This document shows positions 57,677 through 64,000 of a stretch of DNA of 64,000 nt, in pieces. The notes beneath the pieces are model-generated. The model searched no databases, was not told the DNA's origin, and worked only from the letters and a program-made list of their open reading frames with translations. Origin of the DNA: Zeus faber (Eukaryota; Chordata; Actinopteri; Zeiformes; Zeidae). Position 1 is the first letter of the stretch; every line of letters begins with the position of its first letter. The position numbers were made by a program, and so were the translations under genes. The DNA is taken from positions 20,338,397 through 20,402,396 of the forward strand of contig OY482848.1 in the NCBI GenBank assembly GCA_960531495.1, given 5' to 3'.

Positions 57677-60600
57677 TCAGGACGTCTGGCACTGGACGCC
57701 CCCAGCCGTGGCGTAGTCGTCCTCCTCCACCAGGTAGCGGTGGCGGCCCTGTCTCTTCCGGTGCTCCGGGTCGCAGTCTTCCAGGTCTGCGTACAGGTAC
57801 AGGTCGTCGTCCATGCTCTGCGGCCTCTCCGCCTCCAGCTTGGCTGGCAGGTACTCCTCCAGCTGCTTCAGCTTGGTCTTAGGCAGGAAGTTGGACTGCG
57901 GGAAAACCACCTGGGAGAAACAAAGCCACCTGGTATTCTGGAAGCACTTTTGAGACTGAATGCAAAGGAGAAAAAAAAAAAAAAATTTCATTTGTACCGA
58001 GAAGTGGATGATTAGGCGTCCTTTCTCAAATGGCCGGCGGTGCATCGGCATCCCCTCGTTCACGACGCACTTCTTGGCTCCGGGCTTGATCAGCTCACCT
58101 AGGGGAGGAGCGTGTATGAGAGTCATTTGAATGTTTTTAATCACAAAATGAACAGGTATACATTACATCATCAGTTGCTGCCGCTCTCCCCAAAGCTTTT
58201 CCATCAGTCTATTTTTGAGGATAAATCGGTTCAAATTGGTTCGTAACTTGATTTAAACTTAACTCCAGCTTCTTCATTTGATCCTGAACAGGCTTGTGAG
58301 AAATGACTTTTCCCAAGTGCTAAATAAGTGGCATTATCAAGCGGGTACATAAGGGATGTACAGAGAGCCCAGTATTTGTATCTGTATTTGTTGGGCAGCA
58401 AAATGATTTGTATTTGTACTAGAATAAAAGTTGAAATATGTGTATCAATCCTGTTTTTATTACGCTTCTAATTTTAGGATGTTAAAGTGGTAATATAAGG
58501 GTGCTTCAATAAACTATTGTAAGAATTATTAACACTTAAATGTTATATTGGTTTAGCAATAAACAAGTATAAGCGTAAACATTATTGAAAAGAAAATCCT
58601 TTAAAAACTTACATTCAGTTCCTAATCCACACTCAAACCAATAAACTAAACTCTAAACTAAAAAATGCCGATGTGAACATTGTGAACCCTGCCACCACCC
58701 GCCCTTATTGGAGGATGTTGATCAGACAGAATATAAACAAACAAATAATTACAAATAAAAACTGTAAAAAGCCTTAATTAACCCCTGACTGGGGTTAATA
58801 CTATATATAAAGTGAAAGATACAGTCTTGGTATTACAGTATCATATTATGTATCTGTCTGCCAAAATACAACCTAAACAAAAATGTAGTTAAAATTAAGT
58901 TTTGTTTTGAACTAAATTCCCTTTTTTTTAATTAATCTTTTATTTTAAAGCATTTATGTACTATACATACATTTTTACACACATTAAATCACGGGTGTTG
59001 GCTTTTCAAGGCCTATGATTGGTGGATGCCGCAGCATCCTCCACATCCCTTGCACGTGTGTGTGTTTGTGTGTGTGTGTGCTAGAGACAGATAGAGCAAC
59101 ACTGTGAACCACCGCGCACTCTCAGTTCACCACTTATTTGAAATGTTTTTTTTCCCTTCACGAGAACAAATCATTTTTAAAGTATTTGTTCAAATAAATA
59201 TTCGTAAAACCCCACTATTTGTTCTTTCCCGAATACCATATTTGGCTCCACCCCTAATGTATATTCTTGTATAAATAGCTATTTTTCTTTTGATTTTGGT
59301 ATTTTTGTATATTTTGGTATTTTTGATTTTAAACTGTTAAGCTTTTTTCTATGCCATTCTGTTCACCAATAAAACAAACCTTGCCATGACAAATTTCTCG
59401 TATATGAAAATATTAAAAAAGCTTTTAAATAAAAAAATCTCAACAGATTCTGACTCATAGTAAAAACAGAACTGTACTGAACAGAATCTCCCCAACATGT
59501 TTTGATCCTCTTTCAGTATAGAGATAAGCACAAACATGGGAGTACGGCCGGACGATATTTTGTATTAATACTGATATTGTGATGTGAGACTAAAAATTGT
59601 CTATATTTTGATAATCGCGATATCATAATATAGTTAAATGTTATCTTTCAGGCTGCATTACAGTCAAGTGATGCAGAGACTTCTACCTGCTTGGTCATAA
59701 TATCAACATGACTGATGATTGGTTCTCAAATATATCTTGTGTGTATGTGTGGAATCATCCCCAAAATATCAGGAAATTATCGTCCAACCCTAACAAAGAG
59801 CATAACACACATTAGTACTATATGATTAACTTCCCGTGAAACCAATCATTTAGTCTTCTTTTAGCCTTATACAGAAGATGAGGTCAGTGGTAACCATGAC
59901 CCAACATGGACAATTGAAGGGAAAACAAAACAAAACACAAAGGGGAAGAAAGAAATAACGAAAGAAAAAAAAAAAAGAAAGAGTAGTTTTGGGTTTTACC
60001 TGGATGGGAGGTGATGAGCAGCGTTCTGTTGTCCAGCATCTGAACCGGCTTCTGAAAACCACACAACGCCTCCACCAGCTGCAGCTCCATGGTCATCACC
60101 AGGTCTTCCCTCTGCCTGGACAACACCAGAGTCACACAAAGAAAAAGGATTTCAATCATAAAGCCATGGTTTTCTGTCCTTAAACTTATTTTACACAGAC
60201 AGACAGACAGACACACACACACACACACCTTCTTTGGTCATCAGACAGACAGTTAGACAGACGGATAGATACATTTTCATATCACCCCTGATTAAAGTCC
60301 CTGTTTGAAAAAAGTCACATTTCAAAATCTGACATCCCCCCCCCCCACCTAATATCAGAGTGTACGGAGCTTCAAAACAAGGTACCGCCTGTGGGAAACA
60401 AGCAAATATTTTGGAAGCTATGACTTATTCAAAATAAAGGTTTTGGAAACAGAAGGTCTGAGTAATCAGGCATTAAAGTTTGAGAAGCATTTCCAGACAT
60501 TTGCAGCATGAAACAGCCATTTATAAACACAACCAGTGCTTTAAACGGTTGCATTTGGACAGCTCTGCACTCCAATGAGAATGTTGAATGTGCTTTTATG

Positions 60601-62449
60601 AAATAATATTTGAATCAATAACCTATAAAGAAACATTAGAAAATGCATAATTCAAATGAATCCTTTAATTGTATTATTATTTTATTATTATAAATTTGAT
60701 TCCTTTAACAAGTTAAATGATTAACATGACCCTATAGTAGCATGACCCCTCTATTATTCTGTCACTTCCAATCTTTCACATCTCCTGCATTTATTGTTTT
60801 ATATCAAGGATAGTTTTAATAAAGTGGCTTTTCAGACCGGCGCACATGAAAACCTATCACCGGGGCACAACAATTCCCACAATGCAAATGGCGGGGTCCT
60901 TCCAGCCAATTGTTGTTTTCTGGGAGCACCCACCACCCGCTGCCTCCCGCTGACGGCTGCCAGTTGTGCACTATGATTGAGAGCTTCTGCCACCCTCTTC
61001 TCATAGTCCATAACAACGCGGATACGATTTGTTTTCACTGAGAAGTAACATTTCTTGCTTCTGGGGTTTATTTGTTGTTGATTCTTTATGACATTGCATT
61101 GCAGTGCAATGGTCGCTGTTTGCGCTGATCAATAAGTTGGTGACTTTTTTTCCCTGTGAAATGCTGGTGGATCAGGGAGCCTTGACTTTTTAATATTTAA
61201 CTTATATTTAGAAATAGAACTCAGTGCTGAAACTACGTTAGAGATAGAAAACAACTTGAGGAACAAAAATCTGCTGTAATCTCATTCCGGATGAAAAAAA
61301 TAATTTCTTGTTTTTCCAGGAACAGCCAACAACAAACCGTACAGTGCTGCAAAAAGCGCCAGGTTAGGACATGGCGGGTCACATATTAGCGACGAGCACA
61401 TTTGTCAGTAGTGAGCAGGGCTCTGAGAGGGGCTCTCCCTGGGTGCACAAGCACAAGCAGCCGGAACAGAGTCCTGCTGGACAGCGGCGCTCCCCGGGAG
61501 CACACAGAGGTGGGGAGCCACCACGCTCCCTGCGACAAATATCCCATTTCTCATGTTCTATATTTGACTTCAGAACAAAGTCAAAACAACAAAAAACATA
61601 CCCTTAATGATTTTCGGATTTGGGATTTGTACATGTATGTGTATGTATATGTATACGTATGTACTTGTATGTATTGGATTAGTGGTATTTGACCCTTGAG
61701 AAAGGCTGCACCTCTCCCGCAATCAGGTGTGGTTTCAGCGCTTACGGTGGACAAGTCCGAGTAGAGGGAACTGCCTTTTATTTCACGATTTTTTAAACCA
61801 AATTTTATATACTTGGCAATTTTTTTTTAATCATTCACATTAGGCTGGGTGGTTAACACATTTTTCTGTGGTGTGACAAACTCAGAACACATACTTATTG
61901 TTGCTTTACAGGGACTTTAAGATGTTGTTTATTTAGTGTTAACCATGCTTAATTTCAAAGCAGTAGAAAATACACACACCCACAGCACTAGAGATAGAAA
62001 AGACAGAATTTGACTCAGATTCCTAGATCTCATATCTAATGGAGCGTCTGTGTGGGTTTGTAAGATGACTCTGAACACATGGAACACAGGAGGGATGTGA
62101 AGAACACTTCAAAGAGGCTCCACACGCTGTGTCCCTGAACGGGAAGTATCTGATTGAGTCCTCTTCAAGTGCTCTCAAGCGATGATGAATAAATTGCACT
62201 CTAGTCCTCAGTGATATAAGCGATGACTGCACTTAGATGCAAATTAGCAACACCTTCTGGCAATAAGCTCAAATAATAAGCAGGTAAAATACTAGGCTTG
62301 AGTCTGGATAATGTCTTTAATGACGTGGGGGTAGTGTGGTTTGAATAGCCACACCTGTCTTGGGTCTAGATCATTGGGCCCAAAATCAGTGTGGCTGTAT
62401 ACCTGTTGCTCGTTAAATTAATCACCAAGCAACAGGTTAAACCCCCATC

Positions 62450-62489
<40 letters not shown>

Positions 62490-62989
62490 AGAGGAGCGCT
62501 GGTCATCACATGTCTGCTCTGGGCTTGTTCCAGCTTGCCCACTCTTTACAATAAACTGGTGTGTTTTCAACCCCATCGTCTGTGTCTCTGTGTCAGAGGG
62601 CCCTGAAAACGCCACATGGGTGGTGTGAGGCAGGCGATCCGCCACATTTATATATAAAAATAAAACAAAAATGCTAAAAAGAAAACATAAAACACAGCTG
62701 AGACCTGGCTACTTTGAAAATGCCAATATTCTATGTTTTTACCATGACTGTAGCATAGGCCTTAATATACTTTCTAACAGGTTAAACTAAAGAGTGAAAT
62801 AATCAGCATAATTCTATAAAATGCCCGACAGAATGCATAAAAAGCAATCTGTCATGTTGTACACAATTTTTCACCTGGTAAAACGCGGATGTTCCCTCTG
62901 GTCCAGGACGATGACGATGTCCCCCGGCTCTAGCCCTGGCTCCTGGTCCCCCTCTCCGTGGAAAACGATCTTCTGGCCGTCCTTCATTC
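57677..62989 (-). CDS. dnaja1: DnaJ (Hsp40) subfamily A member 1, 3' part (last 4 exons)
   Basis: Minus-strand exons are 62875-62989, 60000-60115, 57998-58098 and 57677-57910. They join in frame into the last 187 residues plus a split glycine codon. The first exon encodes [19 protein letters not shown]. The next contains [20 protein letters not shown], then [16 protein letters not shown] and the C-terminus [12 protein letters not shown] is a CaaX box, farnesylated in DNAJA1, so the protein is partly membrane-associated. The substrate-binding domain II and dimerisation part are present. The J domain (HPD) and the four CxxCxGxG zinc repeats lie beyond the right edge. DNAJA1 is an Hsp70 co-chaperone in cytosol and mitochondria-linked import. 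Adjacency to smu1 matches human 9p21. The acidic linker ([18 protein letters not shown]) is family-like. Confidence 0.93.
58350..59260. mobile_element. hAT-like non-autonomous element
   Basis: Begins near AAGGGATGTACAGAGAGCC with CAGTATTTGTATCTGTATTTG. Ends with AATATTCGTAAAAC, CCGAATACCATATTTGG and CACCCCTAATGTA, whose reverse complement resembles the start. About 0.9 kb, AT-rich, without a transposase frame, in the third-from-last dnaja1 exon gap. Confidence 0.5.
59543..59795. mobile_element. small MITE, GGACGATAT-ended
   Basis: Left end GGCCGGACGATATTTTGTAT and right end, read in reverse, GGGTTGGACGATAATTTCCT form imperfect inverted repeats around about 250 bp of non-coding DNA. Confidence 0.5.
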
Positions 62990-63205
62990 CTGAGCACATC
63001 ATCAATTCATTATCAATCACCACAGATCAACTCAAACCTTCCATTGTCCAATAACAATTCCCAAAGGGATTCACTTGATTTCACCTGCTCCTTCCTGCGA
63101 GCATTGAACCTGTCTACTAAGTGACACTAAAAAGAAACAAAAATATAGATTTCAATGGTTTTTAATTTACAGCAGTGTTCAAAAAACAAACATTTCTCAA
63201 TCAAG

Positions 63206-63275
63206 CTTTTAAGATAAAGATACTTTATTAGTCCCCAAAAGGAAATGCCAGTGTTGCAGCAGCAATGATAAAAAA
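63206..63275 (-). mobile_element. short LINE 3'-end remnant
   Basis: AAGATAAAGATACTTTATTAG followed by TCCCCAAAAGGAAATGCCAG is the reverse complement of a common fish L2/CR1-type 3' end (CTGG-ATTTCC-TTGGGG-AATAAAGTA pattern). Only about 70 bp remain. Confidence 0.5.
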
Positions 63276-63315
63276 CACACATAATTTACAAAAACACCTA
63301 ACACTCAATCAATTA

Positions 63316-63421
<106 letters not shown>

Positions 63422-64000
63422 ATAAACATATAAATAGAATAAAACAGAATTTAACTTAGTGAAAGTAAAGCTTAAAAGTAGAAGTTAAATGTGAAGTAAA
63501 AATACACCTTGTGCATTGCCATTCAGAGGAGGAGTTTCCTCTCCTGACACAGAGGGGAGTCATTTCTGATATTCTGTAGTCCAAGCCCCACACCTTTTCG
63601 GTTACAAGTGCGTAAGATGCCGTCTGTGGCGGACCAAGGGGCATGGTTAAGCCGCGGCTTCATTCCCGCTACCACACAGCTGTCCCGAATCGGCCAAATT
63701 ATGGCACAATCGGCGCTGATTACTCCGATTCTGGACAGTGAGCTTTCTCAATGTTTGTCTGTCTTGCAGAAAGGGATCAGCATACGGGGCTCGTCAGTCG
63801 GCCTGAAGCTAGTGAAACTGTCATTCCTCCTGCGCTCCGACTGATTTCTATCATTATTGTTTATCGTTTTGGCAAGCCTTTCTATTCTATCTTTAATAAA
63901 AGCTCACACTATCTCGGAGCCCCTAGTGCTGTAAAGACAGAATATTGAAAACAAGTCTCTGATTGTAACGTTTATATGTGGAAACACTGGCCAAAATAGA

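Noticed and set aside
61371-61692. 78- and 96-aa plus-strand frames in a dnaja1 intron
   Set aside because: No recognisable domain, no splice context, and the tail is a GTATGT microsatellite.
63608-63948. Plus-strand frames near the right edge
   Set aside because: Short, without family resemblance; an AATAAA occurs nearby but no gene model can be built inside the window.

Overview
This window is vertebrate nuclear DNA, almost certainly from a teleost fish. It has multi-exon genes with canonical GT/AG introns, dense microsatellites (long AC/GT arrays), several Tc1-like and hAT-like DNA transposons, TTAA-flanked MITEs and LINE 3' ends typical of fish. No prokaryotic, organellar or CRISPR content is visible. 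I reconstructed splice sites by hand. For the five complete genes every exon junction keeps reading frame, and protein lengths match or approach the human proteins where these are known.

Layout. 1-3600 is intergenic: trinucleotide arrays, one copy of an unclassified dispersed repeat and a decayed Tc1 element. 3611-12389 (-) is a complete tetraspanin of the TspanC8 group, tspan5-like, 8 coding exons, 268 aa, with a long 3' UTR. 12390-18798 holds its G-rich promoter side, LINE fragments, an AT-rich stretch and a TTAA MITE. 18799-30600 (-) is acer2 (alkaline ceramidase 2, 6 exons, 277 aa), whose introns carry a 17-bp minisatellite split by a hAT-like insertion. 31305-36004 (+) is rps6 (6 exons, 249 aa), head-to-head with acer2. 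36670-44688 (-) is a perilipin-family gene (7 coding exons, 368 aa), convergent with rps6. 46418-55473 (+) is smu1 (12 exons, about 507 aa), head-to-head with the perilipin gene. 57677-62989 (-) is the 3' part of dnaja1, convergent with smu1; its J domain and zinc-finger exons lie beyond the right edge.

Synteny. In human, ACER2, RPS6 and PLIN2 are close together on 9p22, and SMU1 and DNAJA1 are neighbours on 9p21, so the right two thirds is a compacted human-9p block. The tetraspanin is not part of that human block (human TSPAN5 is on chromosome 4). The genes are housekeeping or lipid-related (ceramide breakdown, ribosome, lipid droplet coat, splicing, chaperone) and do not form one pathway.

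Most notable unexplained signal: introns 2 and 3 of rps6 carry two diverged copies of a roughly 155-nt structured element. Its 5' hairpin, internal loop and downstream AAAGTA box have H/ACA snoRNA spacing, and a second stem shows a pairing-preserving substitution. Other points of interest are dinucleotide repeats abutting splice sites, a minisatellite with two roughly 106-bp higher-order copies, three related Tc1-family copies within 8 kb, and paired nuclear-receptor half-sites upstream of the perilipin start.
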